64,000 nt of DNA from Aquabacter sediminis (GCF_028863665.1 NZ_JARBFX010000005.1:434001-498000), one strand, 5' to 3'. Counted from the stretch's first letter, positions 9,212-18,543 are shown. Program-made: numbers and translations. The notes: generated by a model not told the origin, from the letters alone.

Positions 9212-10132
9212 CTAGCCCTTCACCTCGCGCAGCACCTGCGAGCGGGCGGCGATGTCGCCGAGGGCCTGGCGGATGGCGTGCTGGAAGGCGAGCGCCAGCT
9301 GCGACTGGGGCAGGTCGCGGCGATGCACCAGCACCGGCCGGATGGCCAGTTCCGGCACGAAGCGCACCATGGCGAGCCCCCCATAGGCGCCCGCCAGCAC
9401 CGGGAAGGGATCGATGATGGCCACCCCCAGTCCGCGCGCCACCATGGCGCAGGCGGCAGTGGACTGGTTGACGGTGCTGGCGATCTGGAAGCGGGGATGG
9501 GCCTCGTGAAAGGCGCCGCGCACCGCCCGGCCGAGCGTGGTGCCGTCGGAAAAGGTGATGATGGATTCGCCCATGAGCTCGCTCGCGCTGAGGCGCGCGG
9601 CGCCGGCGAGGGCATGATCGCGCGGCAGCACGCACACCATGTCCGCCTCGCACAGGACCGAGGCCTCAAGCCCGGGATCGCGCACAGCCACGTCGGCAAT
9701 GGCCAGATCCGCCTCGTTGCGGCTCACCTGCTCGATGGCATCCTTGGTGGCATAGGCCATCACGTCCACCGACAGGCTCGGCCAGTCCTGCCGCAGCAGG
9801 GCAACCGCGTCGGGCACGATGGAATTGGCGATGGAGGAGGAGGTGGCCAGCCGGATGCGGCCCGAGCGGCCGTCACGGATCTGGTCGGCGAGGTCCCGCA
9901 AATTCTCCACGAAGCCCGCGAGGCGCTTGACCTCCGGCAGGAGAAGCTGCGCCTCGGGCGTGGGCTGGAGGCGCCCCCCCACCCGGCGGAAGAGGGGAAT
10001 GCCCAGTTCCTGCTCTGCCAGATGCACGGTCTTGGTGATGGAGGGCTGGGACACCCGCAGCCGGCGGGCGGCCGCGCTCACCGAGCCCAGATCCATCACC
10101 AAATCGACAATCAGCAGGTGACGGATGTTCAT
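9212..10132 (-). CDS. LysR-family transcriptional regulator
   Basis: LTTR of about 306 aa. The N-terminal winged HTH is clear (SVSAAARRLRVSQPSITKTVHLAEQELGIPLFRR), followed by a LysR substrate-binding domain. ATG 10132 matches the usual family N-terminus. A GTG at 10249 that overlaps the stop of the upstream gene would add 39 low-complexity residues and is an alternative coupled start. It is the last gene of the ten-gene minus-strand cluster that includes the polyamine-type transporter and probably controls it in response to the imported compound or a metabolite (inference). Its end faces the hybrid kinase end with one base between them. Confidence 0.9.
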   Translation of the reverse strand: MNIRHLLIVDLVMDLGSVSAAARRLRVSQPSITKTVHLAEQELGIPLFRRVGGRLQPTPEAQLLLPEVKRLAGFVENLRDLADQIRDGRSGRIRLATSSSIANSIVPDAVALLRQDWPSLSVDVMAYATKDAIEQVSRNEADLAIADVAVRDPGLEASVLCEADMVCVLPRDHALAGAARLSASELMGESIITFSDGTTLGRAVRGAFHEAHPRFQIASTVNQSTAACAMVARGLGVAIIDPFPVLAGAYGGLAMVRFVPELAIRPVLVHRRDLPQSQLALAFQHAIRQALGDIAARSQVLREVKG

Positions 10133-10245
10133 GGCGAAACCGGGCTGGCTCCCCCCGCGCGGCGCCAGCGGGTGCGCGGAAATCCCGCTTTGCGGCGAGG
10201 GTAGCTTCGGGCTTGCCGGGTGTCGAGCCATGGTGGCCGTGTCGC

Positions 10246-11097
10246 TCACAGCCCCAGGAAGGCGGCGGCGTTGTGATAGGCCCAGCGGGCCCGCACGTCG
10301 TCGGGAATGGGCAGGGCGTCGAGTTCCGCCACCGTGCGCGCCACCGGCAGCATGGGAAAGCCGGTGCCGAAGATGATCTGGTCTTTCAAGACCTTGGCGC
10401 CATAGACGAGGAGCGCCTCATAGCCCGCATGGGGCCGCTCCAGGAGGCTCGGGCGCACCGAGACGATGCCGATATTCAGGTTCTTGTGCCGCCAGGCCAC
10501 CGCGATCAGTTCCTGCACCCAGGGCCAGCCGGGCGGGGAGGCGCAGATGCGCAGGTCCGGGAAGGTGCCGGCCACTTCGTCCAGATAAGAAGGGCGGCCA
10601 TAATCCAGGAGGCTCGCGGTGGAAAAGTTGATGCCGCAATGGATGTTGACGGGGATGTTCAGCTCCAGGCACGCCTCGTAGAGCGGGAAGAGCAGCGGGT
10701 CGCTGGGCTTCAGGCGCAATTCGAAGCATTGCAGGTTGAGACCCTTGAGGCCGAGGCCGCGCACCGCATGGCGCAACTCGTCCACCGCCGCCGGGCCCTT
10801 GTGGGGGTCCACCCCGGCAAAGCCGATGAAGCGGCCGCCCTGTCCGGCGCAGAACTGCGCCACGTCCTCATTGGCGATCTTGAAGCCGAAGGTGGTGGTC
10901 AGGTCCCGCGCCTTGATGACGATGTGGCGGGCATCCACGGCGTCATAGGAGGCCAGATAATCGGCGAAGGCGTCGGGGCCGATCTCGGCGGCGCTGGCGG
11001 TCTCGCTGGATTTGTAGACCCGGCGATAATTGGCGAGGTGCCCCGCCGTCTTCTGGAATTGCGGCAGCGGCGGGCGGCTCGAAAAATCGATGAGCAT
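10246..11097 (-). CDS. Amidohydrolase-2-like protein with degenerate metal site
   Basis: 283-aa TIM-barrel protein of the amidohydrolase-2 superfamily (FIGFAGVDPHKG, LGLKGLNLQCFE and IPVNIHCG are family-like strands). The key ligands look lost or changed. The N-terminal HxH is replaced by IDFSSRPPL, the usual HxGxPW motif reads SPPGWPW, and the FGTDFP Asp is Gly (FGTGFPML). It may therefore be non-hydrolytic, use another residue set, or bind ligand only. It lies between the ABC ATPase gene and the LysR gene with 15 bases or less spacing on each side, so it is co-transcribed. Superfamily placement is good; activity is unknown. Confidence 0.8.
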   Translation of the reverse strand: MLIDFSSRPPLPQFQKTAGHLANYRRVYKSSETASAAEIGPDAFADYLASYDAVDARHIVIKARDLTTTFGFKIANEDVAQFCAGQGGRFIGFAGVDPHKGPAAVDELRHAVRGLGLKGLNLQCFELRLKPSDPLLFPLYEACLELNIPVNIHCGINFSTASLLDYGRPSYLDEVAGTFPDLRICASPPGWPWVQELIAVAWRHKNLNIGIVSVRPSLLERPHAGYEALLVYGAKVLKDQIIFGTGFPMLPVARTVAELDALPIPDDVRARWAYHNAAAFLGL

Positions 11098-11112
11098 GGC
11101 GGCCTCCCGGGG

Positions 11113-12183
11113 TCAGTCGACGGGCAGGAGCTGGGCGGCATCCGCCGGCCAGCCCACATAGACGGTGGAGCCCAGCACCGGCCGGGTGCGCAGGCGGTGG
11201 TTCAGCTCCTGAACCAGGAAGGTGTCGCCATTCTCCAGCCGCACCACATGCTTGATGCAGCTGCCCACCACCATGGAGGTCTCCAGCACGCCCTTCAGCG
11301 CATGGGTCTCGTCCGGCGCGGAGGCGATGTTGGCGCTCTCCGGGCGCACATGGAGCATGGCCGCGCATCCTTGCGACGCGGCGAAAGCCGGGCGCGGCAC
11401 CTGGCGGGAGGACCCGTTGCCCAGCGCGATGACGAGCCGCTCGGCTGCCTCGCCCGCCACGGTGCAGGGCAATTGGTTGGAATGGCCGATGAAGTCCGCC
11501 ACATAGGAGGAGGCGGGATTGAAATAAAGCTCGTCCGCCGTGCCCACCTGCACGCACCGCCCCTCCCGCATCAGCACGATGCGATCGGACATGGAGAGCG
11601 CTTCCTCCTGGTCGTGGGTGACGCACAGCATGGTGATGCCGGATTCCCGATGCAGCCGGCTGATCTCGATCTGCATTTCCTCGCGCAGCTTCTTGTCGAG
11701 GGCGCCGAGCGGCTCGTCCATGAGGATCAAAGCGGGGCGATAGACCATGCAGCGGGCAAGCGAGATGCGCTGCTGCTGGCCGCCCGACAATTCACGCGGC
11801 ATGCGCGCGGCCACATGGGGCATGCGGATCAAGTCCAGCGCCTCCGCCACCCGCCGCTTGATCTCGGCCTTGGGCACCCGGCGCACCCGCAGCGGAAAGG
11901 CGATGTTCTCGAACACGCTCATGTGGGGCATGAGGGCATAGTTCTGGAAGACCATGCCGAGGTCGCGCTTGCTGGGCGGCAGGTTGGTGACATCCACGCC
12001 ATCGATGCGGATGGTGCCGGAGGAGGGCCGCGTCATGCCGGCAATGAGGTTGAGCAGCGTCGTCTTGCCCGATCCGCTCGGACCCAGCAGGCTGACAAAC
12101 TCGCCCTTGGCCACGGTGAGGTTGAACTCGGCGACCGCGAGGAAGTCGCCATAGCTCTTGGTCAGCCGTTCAATCTCGATCAT
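11113..12183 (-). CDS. ABC transporter ATPase, spermidine/putrescine (PotA) type
   Basis: 356-aa cytoplasmic ATPase. Walker A is GPSGSGKTTLLN, the Q-loop is MVFQNYALMPHM, the signature is RELSGGQQQRISLARCM, Walker B is ALILMDEPLGALD, and the H-loop is CVTHDQEEAL. A C-terminal TOBE-type domain follows, as in PotA and other group-1 importers. ATG 12183 begins the family-standard MIEIERLTKSYG. It is separated from its cognate permeases by the acyl-CoA ligase and oxidoreductase genes, but all share strand and tight spacing. With the permeases at 15.5-17.2 kb and binding protein at 17.4-18.5 kb it makes a complete importer. Confidence 0.93.
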   Translation of the reverse strand: MIEIERLTKSYGDFLAVAEFNLTVAKGEFVSLLGPSGSGKTTLLNLIAGMTRPSSGTIRIDGVDVTNLPPSKRDLGMVFQNYALMPHMSVFENIAFPLRVRRVPKAEIKRRVAEALDLIRMPHVAARMPRELSGGQQQRISLARCMVYRPALILMDEPLGALDKKLREEMQIEISRLHRESGITMLCVTHDQEEALSMSDRIVLMREGRCVQVGTADELYFNPASSYVADFIGHSNQLPCTVAGEAAERLVIALGNGSSRQVPRPAFAASQGCAAMLHVRPESANIASAPDETHALKGVLETSMVVGSCIKHVVRLENGDTFLVQELNHRLRTRPVLGSTVYVGWPADAAQLLPVD

Positions 12184-12261
12184 CGACACCGGGGCAACTC
12201 CTGAAAACGGCAAGCCGGGCCGCGCGGGCGGCGGGCGATGGCAAGGGGATCAACGACGCGA

Positions 12262-13854
12262 TCAACGACGTTTGGCATCGCGCAGGATCTCGCGGGCGGC
12301 ATTGTGGCCGGGCACGCCGGTCACCCCGCCGCCGGGATGCACGGAGGCGCCGCACAGATAGAGGCCGGGCACCGGCGTGCGATAATCCGCGTATCCCGGC
12401 GCCGGGCGGCGCATGAACATCTGGTCGGCGCTGATTTCCGCATGGTGCACATGGCCGCCGGGCAGGTCGAACACGCGCTCCAGGTCCGCCGGGGAATAGA
12501 TGTGGCGCTCGCGGACGAGGGCCTTGAAGCCGGGGGCGTAGGTTTCCAGCGTATCCACCACCGCATCGCCAATGGCTTCGCGCGCGGCGTCGGTCCAGCC
12601 GCCCTTGAGGTCATAGGGGGCGTGGCCGGCCATGATGCTCATGAAATGCCGGCCGGGCGGGGCCAGCGTCTCGTCCAGCACGGTGGGCGTCATGGCCACC
12701 ATGAAGGGATGGCGGGCATAGTCGCCATATTTCGCCGGATCGAAGCTCTGCTCCAGATAATCCACGCTCGGCCCAATCCGCACCTGCGCCGGATAAGGGA
12801 AGCCGGCGGCGGCGGGATCGAAGGCGCTGAAGCGGGGCAGGGCGTCCAGCGCCAGATGCACCTTGTAGACCGAGCCCCGCGCGCGCAGGTTCTGGGCCGA
12901 GGCCGTCACCTCCGCCGGCACATGGCGGGCATCCAGCAGGCGGGTAAAGGTGGTGCGGGCGCTGGCATTGGCGGCGACGCGCCCCGCCCGCAGCGTCTCG
13001 CCGGAAGCGAGCACCACGCCGGCGGCGCGGCCATTCTCCACCAGGATGGAGGCCACCTCCGCATCGGTGCGGACCTCCATGCCATGGGCCTTGCCGGACG
13101 CGGCGATGGCGCCGCTGATGGCCCCCATGCCGCCCCGCACGAAGCCCCAGCCGCCCGCCGCCGTCTCATGGTCGCGCACCAGAGGGCGCAGCAGCACATA
13201 GCCGGTGCCGGGGGAGCGCAGGCTGGCGCTGCCGCCGCCGCCGGTGGCGTAGAAGCCGAGCGCGGCGCGGATTTCATCGCTCTCGAACCAGTGGCTGAGC
13301 ACATCATGGGCGCTCAGCGTCAGCAGGTCATAGAGCTGGTAGAAATCCCCCACATAGCCGCGCTTGCCCCACAGGAAGCGGGCGGCGGAGAGCAGGTCGC
13401 GCGGGTTGGACGAGACGTTGAAGGGCGTGTCCCAGATGATCTCGCGCATGATGGGCGCAAGGCGGCGCATATAGCGCCGGTATTCGGGATAAGCCGCCGC
13501 ATCCTTCTTGGAGAACTTGGCGATCTCCGCGCAGGTGCGGTCCTCCTCGTCGAAGAAGGTGAGCGAGCGCCCATCCGGGAAGGGCTGGAACATGGGCGGC
13601 GGCTTGAGGATCTCATAGCCGTAGCGCGCCAGCTCCAGGTCCAGGATCACCTTGGGCTGGAGGAGGGCCATCACATAGGAGGCGGTGGAGACCTTGTAGC
13701 CGGGCCACACCTCCTCGGTGACGCAGGCCCCGCCGATGAGGGGGCGGCGCTCCAGCACCAGCACCTTCTGGCCGGCCCGGGCAAGATAGGCGCCGCAGAC
13801 GAGGCCGTTATGGCCGGCGCCGATGATGATGACGTCGTAGCGGGCGTCACGCAT
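12262..13854 (-). CDS. FAD-dependent phytoene-desaturase-like oxidoreductase
   Basis: 530-aa NAD(P)/FAD oxidoreductase of the CrtI/PYROXD2 group (COG1233). The dinucleotide fold is IIIGAGHNGLVCGAYLARAG at the N-terminus, and the C-terminal FAD-contact segment reads PGLYLCGASVHPGGGVTGVPGHNAA. No carotenoid genes are nearby, so a role in carotenoid synthesis is unlikely. PYROXD2-like relatives are frequent in catabolic clusters, and oxidation of an imported amine or acid is a reasonable guess. The start overlaps the end of the acyl-CoA ligase gene by 8 bases, which indicates coupling. Fold assignment is firm; reaction is unknown. Confidence 0.88.
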   Translation of the reverse strand: MRDARYDVIIIGAGHNGLVCGAYLARAGQKVLVLERRPLIGGACVTEEVWPGYKVSTASYVMALLQPKVILDLELARYGYEILKPPPMFQPFPDGRSLTFFDEEDRTCAEIAKFSKKDAAAYPEYRRYMRRLAPIMREIIWDTPFNVSSNPRDLLSAARFLWGKRGYVGDFYQLYDLLTLSAHDVLSHWFESDEIRAALGFYATGGGGSASLRSPGTGYVLLRPLVRDHETAAGGWGFVRGGMGAISGAIAASGKAHGMEVRTDAEVASILVENGRAAGVVLASGETLRAGRVAANASARTTFTRLLDARHVPAEVTASAQNLRARGSVYKVHLALDALPRFSAFDPAAAGFPYPAQVRIGPSVDYLEQSFDPAKYGDYARHPFMVAMTPTVLDETLAPPGRHFMSIMAGHAPYDLKGGWTDAAREAIGDAVVDTLETYAPGFKALVRERHIYSPADLERVFDLPGGHVHHAEISADQMFMRRPAPGYADYRTPVPGLYLCGASVHPGGGVTGVPGHNAAREILRDAKRR

Positions 13855-15523
13855 TTGCGGTGTCCTTCCGGGCTGAGTCCTTCAGGTGCCAGCCGGCGGT
13901 CACCCGGTCATAGGAATTGACCCGCAGGTCCGCCTGCTCGGCTTTCAGCACGTGCTTGGCCACCTTCAGCGAGGGGGTCTTGGGCAGGGCCGTGCGGAAT
14001 TCGTAGAAGCGCGGCACCTTGAAGGGCGCGAGGTTGCGCTGGCAATGGGCGATGACCGCCTCCAGCGTCGCGGCGTCCGGCGCCTCGCCGTCCTCCAGCA
14101 CCAGATAGGCCTTGATTTCCTCGCCGCGGGTCTCGTCGGGCACGCCGACGACCGCCGCCTCCATCACCACGCCGGAGGCTTGCAGCACCCCTTCCACCTC
14201 GCGGGCGGCGATGTTCTCGGCGGACCGGCGGATCATGTCCTTGGTGCGGCCCACAATGGTGAAATAGCCGCGCTCATCCACCCGGAACACGTCGCCGGTG
14301 CGGAACCAGCCGTCCAGGAAGGCCTCGCGCGTCGCGTCGGGGCGGTTGTAATAGCCGCGGAAAATGCCCTTGCCGCGCACCACCATCTCGCCCTCCTCGC
14401 CCGGCTTGACCGGCTGGCCCTCGGCGTCCACCACCTTGCATTCGCGGAAGGGGCCGGGCTGGCCGCAGGCGCCCGAGCCCACCATGTCGGTGGCCTCAAT
14501 GGGCATGAAGAGGGTGGGCCCCAGCTCCGTCATGCCGAAGGCTTCCCGCGCCACCAGGTTGAAGCGCTCCTCCACCGCCGCATGCATGGCTTTCGGCAAG
14601 CCATAGACATTGGCGCGGACGATGGCGTTGCGGGCATCATCGGGGTGGGGCGGCTGCTTGAAGGCGAGGAAGGGCAGCAGGCAGAAATTGATGTTGTAGG
14701 CCCGCACCCAGGACATGAAGCGCGAGGCGCTTTGCTTGGCCGCCACATAGAGCGTGCCGCGCTGATAGAAGGTCATCAGCAGCAGCCACTGGGGGTCCAT
14801 GTAGAAGAAGGGCGTGGAGGCGAGGATCCGCCGATAGACGCGCCCGTCGCGGGTGGCATTCACCTTGCCAGCCACCAGCCAATAATCCTGCGCCAGCAGG
14901 CACCCCTTGGGATAGCCGGTGGTGCCGGACGTGTATTGGATGTTCAGAAGGTCATCATGGCCGACGGGCTCGGAGGGCACGAAGGGGCCGGCCCCTTCCA
15001 CCCGGCAGTCCTCCCAGGACGGATGACCGTCCGCCATTCCATCCACCAGGAAGGCCCGTTCCGCCGGCACGGTGATGGCCCCCTCGGCGCGGGCGGCTTC
15101 AAAGATGGGGCGCACGCTCTCGTGCAGCACCAGGAATTCCGCCTCGCTGTCATTGACCACATAGGCCAGTTCCCGCTCCCGGTAATTCACGTTCACCGGC
15201 ACCATCACCGCGCCCATGACGCCCAGCGCCAGCCAGGTGAGCGGGAAGGCGGAGATGTTGGGCAGCATCACCGCCACCCGCGTGCCCTTGCGCACGCCGT
15301 GGCGGGCAAAGCCGTGGGCCAGCGCATGAACGGCGGCTTTGACCTCGCCATAGGTGGCGCGCTCGTCGCTCTCGAAGAAGTGCCAGGCCAACTGGTCCGG
15401 CACGTCGGCGGCGACCATCTCAATGAGGGCGGCGATATTGTCCGGCAGCGGCTCCGCCTCGATGGCGGCGCGCCGCTCCGCGACGGGGCGCACGGGCGCG
15501 GACAGGACTTCAACCTTGGACAT
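13847..15523 (-). CDS. Class I acyl-CoA ligase (AMP-forming)
   Basis: 558-aa ANL-superfamily ligase that adenylates a carboxylate and transfers it to CoA. The P-loop-like motif IQYTSGTTGYPKG, the AFGMTELGP region, GWFRTGDVF and the hinge/C-terminal GRTKDMIRRSAENIA plus PKTPSLKVAKHVL with its catalytic Lys are all present. ATG 15523 overlaps the permease stop (TGATG). Inside a transporter cluster with aldehyde dehydrogenase and an FAD oxidoreductase, it would activate the acid produced from the imported compound (inference). Specificity is unknown; it resembles crotonobetaine/carnitine-CoA and medium-chain acyl-CoA ligases. Confidence 0.93.
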   Translation of the reverse strand: MSKVEVLSAPVRPVAERRAAIEAEPLPDNIAALIEMVAADVPDQLAWHFFESDERATYGEVKAAVHALAHGFARHGVRKGTRVAVMLPNISAFPLTWLALGVMGAVMVPVNVNYRERELAYVVNDSEAEFLVLHESVRPIFEAARAEGAITVPAERAFLVDGMADGHPSWEDCRVEGAGPFVPSEPVGHDDLLNIQYTSGTTGYPKGCLLAQDYWLVAGKVNATRDGRVYRRILASTPFFYMDPQWLLLMTFYQRGTLYVAAKQSASRFMSWVRAYNINFCLLPFLAFKQPPHPDDARNAIVRANVYGLPKAMHAAVEERFNLVAREAFGMTELGPTLFMPIEATDMVGSGACGQPGPFRECKVVDAEGQPVKPGEEGEMVVRGKGIFRGYYNRPDATREAFLDGWFRTGDVFRVDERGYFTIVGRTKDMIRRSAENIAAREVEGVLQASGVVMEAAVVGVPDETRGEEIKAYLVLEDGEAPDAATLEAVIAHCQRNLAPFKVPRFYEFRTALPKTPSLKVAKHVLKAEQADLRVNSYDRVTAGWHLKDSARKDTANA

Positions 15524-16329
15524 CAGTGACCTCGGGGAGACTTGCGCAGGGCGATCAGAGCAATGCTGAAGACGAGCGAGAGAACGGTCAGCATGGCGGA
15601 GACGGCGGCGATGACGGGGGAGATTTCCCAGCGCAGGGCGCTGTACATCTTCACCGGCAAGGTGGTGGTGGCGGGGCCGGCGACGAAATAGGACGCAACC
15701 ACTTCGTCGAAGGAGATGAGGAAGGCCAGCAGCGCCCCCACCACCAGGGAATCCTTGATCTGCGGCACCACCACCTGGAAGAAGACCCGCGCCCGGGAGG
15801 CGCCCATGATGATGGCGACGCTCTCCAGCGCCGGATCGATCTGGCGCAGGCCCGCGCTCACCGACACCACCACGAAGGGGGCGATCAGGATGGTGTGGGC
15901 GAGCACCAGGGCGAGGTCCGTGCCGCCGATGCGGAAGGTGTTGAAATTCAAATAGAATCCCAAGCCCAGCACCACCACGGGCACGAGGATGGGGCTCATG
16001 AGGAAGAGGTTCAGCGCCCGCCGGCCGAAGAAATCGCCCCGCACCAGCGCATAGGCGGCGGGCACCGCCAAAGCGAGGGTGAGGAGGGTGGAGGCCACCG
16101 CGATCTTCAGGCTCTGCACAGCCGCGCCCCACCAGGAGGGATCGGCGAAGAATTGCGCGAACAAGGCCAGCGAGAGCCGCTCGGGCGGGAAGGTGAGGTT
16201 CTGCGAGCCGTTGAGCGACACCGGGATGATGATGAGCGTCGGCATCAGCAGGAAGAGATAGCCGGCCCAGGCGACAAGGCCCCCGGTGGCCCGCCAGAAG
16301 CGCGTGGTGCGGTCGACCAGTTCGTTCAT
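15523..16329 (-). CDS. ABC transporter permease, PotC type
   Basis: 268-aa inner-membrane permease with six hydrophobic segments and the EAA-like loop ESVAIIMGASRARVFFQVVVP that contacts the ATPase. Start ATG 16329 (MNELVDR) begins with a short cytoplasmic tail before the first membrane helix. A longer in-frame opening to 16392 adds Cys- and Gly-rich residues unlike the family and was rejected. It is 7 bases downstream of the partner permease and overlaps the acyl-CoA ligase start. Confidence 0.93.
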   Translation of the reverse strand: MNELVDRTTRFWRATGGLVAWAGYLFLLMPTLIIIPVSLNGSQNLTFPPERLSLALFAQFFADPSWWGAAVQSLKIAVASTLLTLALAVPAAYALVRGDFFGRRALNLFLMSPILVPVVVLGLGFYLNFNTFRIGGTDLALVLAHTILIAPFVVVSVSAGLRQIDPALESVAIIMGASRARVFFQVVVPQIKDSLVVGALLAFLISFDEVVASYFVAGPATTTLPVKMYSALRWEISPVIAAVSAMLTVLSLVFSIALIALRKSPRGH

Positions 16330-16336
16330 GGCGCCC

Positions 16337-17170
16337 TCACAGCACTTCCGCCTGCCCGCCCCGCACGCGGGTGAGCAAGGCGACGATGGCACCGGTGATG
16401 ACCAGCAGGATCACGGCGATGGCGGAGGCGGCGGGCCAGTCGAGCGTCTGGCGGGTGTAGAAGTCCACGAGGTTGGCCAGCATCATGTCCGTACGCCCGC
16501 CCAGAAGAGCCGGCGTGATGTAGGAGCCGATGGCCAGCGACAGGCACATGAGGACGCCCGAGAGCACGCCCGGCAGGCTGAGCGGCAAGGTGATGCGCAG
16601 GAAGATGCGGACCGGCCCCGCCCCCATGGTCTGCGCCGCCCGCGCCAAAGCCGGGTCCTGCGCCATGAGGTTGCTCAGGATGGGCAGCACCATGAAAGGC
16701 AGCAGGAAGTTCAGCATGCCCAAGAGCACGCCGGTGCGGTTGAACAGCATCTGGATCGGCTCTTTGTTGCCGAACACGAAGGCGATGGCGCGGTTCACAA
16801 GGCCCGCATCGCCCAGCACGATGGTGAAGGCGAAGCTCTTCACCAGGATGGAGGTCCAGAAGGGCAGCATGACGAAGATCATCATTACCGCCCGGTGGCG
16901 CGGGGACAGCCGGGCCAGATGCATGGCGATGGCATAGCCCACCACCAGGGTCACCAAGGTCGCCTGGATGCCGATGACGAGCGTGGTGGTCAGCACCTTG
17001 TGGAACAGCGCGCTGGTCAGCAGGTCCAGATAGGTGGAGGGGTCGAGCTTGGCCCCGTGCAGGCTGGTCCAGATGATGGAGCCGGCCGGCAGCAGGAAGA
17101 AGAGCAGCATCACCACCATCAGCGGCGCCATCAGCAGCGCCACGAAGCGGGTTTCCAGGGCATGGTTCAT
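16337..17170 (-). CDS. ABC transporter permease, PotB type
   Basis: 277-aa permease with six membrane helices, beginning with FVALLMAPLMVVMLLFFLLP. The ATPase-contact loop is ARAAQTMGAGPVRIFLRITLP, and the SYITPALLGG segment is characteristic of PotB/PotC-like importers. It pairs with the permease that follows. Upstream is a 270-base gap that contains a palindromic repeat pair before the binding-protein gene, so expression may be lowered or processed at that point. Confidence 0.93.
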   Translation of the reverse strand: MNHALETRFVALLMAPLMVVMLLFFLLPAGSIIWTSLHGAKLDPSTYLDLLTSALFHKVLTTTLVIGIQATLVTLVVGYAIAMHLARLSPRHRAVMMIFVMLPFWTSILVKSFAFTIVLGDAGLVNRAIAFVFGNKEPIQMLFNRTGVLLGMLNFLLPFMVLPILSNLMAQDPALARAAQTMGAGPVRIFLRITLPLSLPGVLSGVLMCLSLAIGSYITPALLGGRTDMMLANLVDFYTRQTLDWPAASAIAVILLVITGAIVALLTRVRGGQAEVL

Positions 17171-17285
17171 GGCGCGGCACCGGGCATGCGGGGGCCTTTC
17201 GGAACGGCCTTCGGGAACGGGCTATGGAGCGGGCGAAGGAGTGGCCTGATATGGACTGACGGTCACCCTATCTCCCAAAAGCCAC

Positions 17286-17381
17286 CGTCATGGCCGGGCT
17301 TGTCCCGGCCATCCACGGGGCTCCGCGATGACGGACTTAAGGGAGAGCCGTGGATGCCCGGGACAAGCCCGGGCATGACGT
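17286..17381. repeat. REP-like palindromic repeat pair
   Basis: Two copies in opposite orientation of an approximately 32-base element. Copy one (about 17286-17317) runs CGTCATGGCCGGG...CCCGGCCATCCACG. Copy two (about 17350-17381) is CGTGGATGCCCGGG...CCCGGGCATGACG. Each copy is itself palindromic around a cttgtc/gacaag core, so the pair can form a large cruciform or mRNA hairpin. Similar GTCATGGCCGGGCTTGTCCC elements are common extragenic repeats in Hyphomicrobiales genomes (from memory). It lies between binding-protein and permease genes of one transporter, where it may differentially stabilise the upstream mRNA. Confidence 0.8.
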
Positions 17382-17440
17382 TTCAAGGGACGGGGAGGCG
17401 CTTCCCATCATGAAGCCTCCACCCCCGCGCCGCCCGACCG

Positions 17441-18505
17441 TCAGATCAGCAGCCACTCCGTGAAACGCTTCTGGAGCTTGGCGTAATTGTCGGACCACCA
17501 CTCGTCATTGACGACCGCATTGGCGGGGTTCTGCAGGTCCGGCATGTATTGCCGGGCCGCGGGGCTCGCGGCGGCAAGGCCCTTCTTGGAATTGGGGCTG
17601 AAGAACAGCATTTCCGCGAACGCCGTCTGCCGGTCGGGCTTCAGGACGAAGTTCACATAGCGCATGGCCGCCTCGCGATTGGGCGTGCCCTTGGGTACGG
17701 CCAGATATTCCAGCGAGTTCAACGTCTGCTTGGTGGAGATGGCGATGGAGGCGCCGCCGATCTCGGCCGGCCGCACGCGGCTGATATAGGAATAGGTGAA
17801 GTCCAGCTCGTTGGCGGTGACGAGGGTCACCGTCTGCGGCGTGGTCTCGATCCACTTCTTGATGTGGGGCTTGATCTTGTCGAGGGCGGCAAAGCCGCGC
17901 TCCACGTCCAGCGGATAGAGCTTGGAGGGCTCCACGCCGCTGGCGATCAGCGCCATTTCCAGCGTCTCGGAAATGCGCGGGCGCAGGCCGCGGCGGCCGG
18001 GATAGGTCTTCACGTCCCAGAAGGCGGCGAAATCGGCGGGAGCCTTGTCCGCAGGGGTGCGCTTGGGATCGAAGGCGAGGCCGCCGGCGAACATATAGGT
18101 GCCCACATAAGTGGGGCCACCGGGGGCGAAGAGGTCGGAGCGGTCGACGATCTTGGTGTCCACCGGCTCCCACAGATTGTCCTTGGCGCCGGCCGTGATC
18201 TGCGGGCCGACGCTGTCGAACACGTCCCATTCCACCCGCCCGCTCTCCACCTGCGCCTTCATGCGGGCAAGGTCCGCATTATCAACCAGGCGCACGGCGA
18301 TGCCGGTGGCCTCGGTGAAGGGCTTGGCAAAGCAGCGTTCCACGCCGGCGCGGTAGTCGCCGCCCCAGCAGGTGACGGTGAGCGTGGTGTCCGCGCGGGC
18401 GCGGCCGGTAATGACCAGAGGCGCCGCCAGCGCGGCGGAAGCACCGATGAGCAGCGACCGGCGATTGAGGCCGTTCGCGCCCGTTCCCTTCGTGTCTTGT
18501 GTCAT
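17441..18505 (-). CDS. ABC transporter substrate-binding protein, PotD type
   Basis: 354-aa extracellular solute-binding protein of family 1. The N-terminus has a twin-arginine signal (LNRRSLLIGASAAL... ending in ARAD), so it is likely exported folded. The mature start TLTVTCWGGDY and the DVFDSVGPQ and EWWSDNYAKLQKRFTEWL segments fit polyamine/opine-type PotD relatives. It sits upstream of the two permeases in the same operon, separated by the palindromic repeat pair. The ligand is probably a cationic or amino compound because an aldehyde dehydrogenase of amine pathways precedes it (inference). Confidence 0.92.
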   Translation of the reverse strand: MTQDTKGTGANGLNRRSLLIGASAALAAPLVITGRARADTTLTVTCWGGDYRAGVERCFAKPFTEATGIAVRLVDNADLARMKAQVESGRVEWDVFDSVGPQITAGAKDNLWEPVDTKIVDRSDLFAPGGPTYVGTYMFAGGLAFDPKRTPADKAPADFAAFWDVKTYPGRRGLRPRISETLEMALIASGVEPSKLYPLDVERGFAALDKIKPHIKKWIETTPQTVTLVTANELDFTYSYISRVRPAEIGGASIAISTKQTLNSLEYLAVPKGTPNREAAMRYVNFVLKPDRQTAFAEMLFFSPNSKKGLAAASPAARQYMPDLQNPANAVVNDEWWSDNYAKLQKRFTEWLLI

Positions 18506-18543
18506 GTTCTTTGCCTTCCCCTCACCAACCGGTTGTTTCCGGA

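Noticed and set aside
12262-13854. Carotenoid phytoene desaturase
   Set aside because: No crtB, crtE or other carotenoid gene is nearby, and sequence features fit the broader PYROXD2-like group in a catabolic cluster.
15524-16132. N-terminal extension of the acyl-CoA ligase
   Set aside because: This is another frame of the permease gene; the ligase starts at ATG 15523 with normal family sequence.
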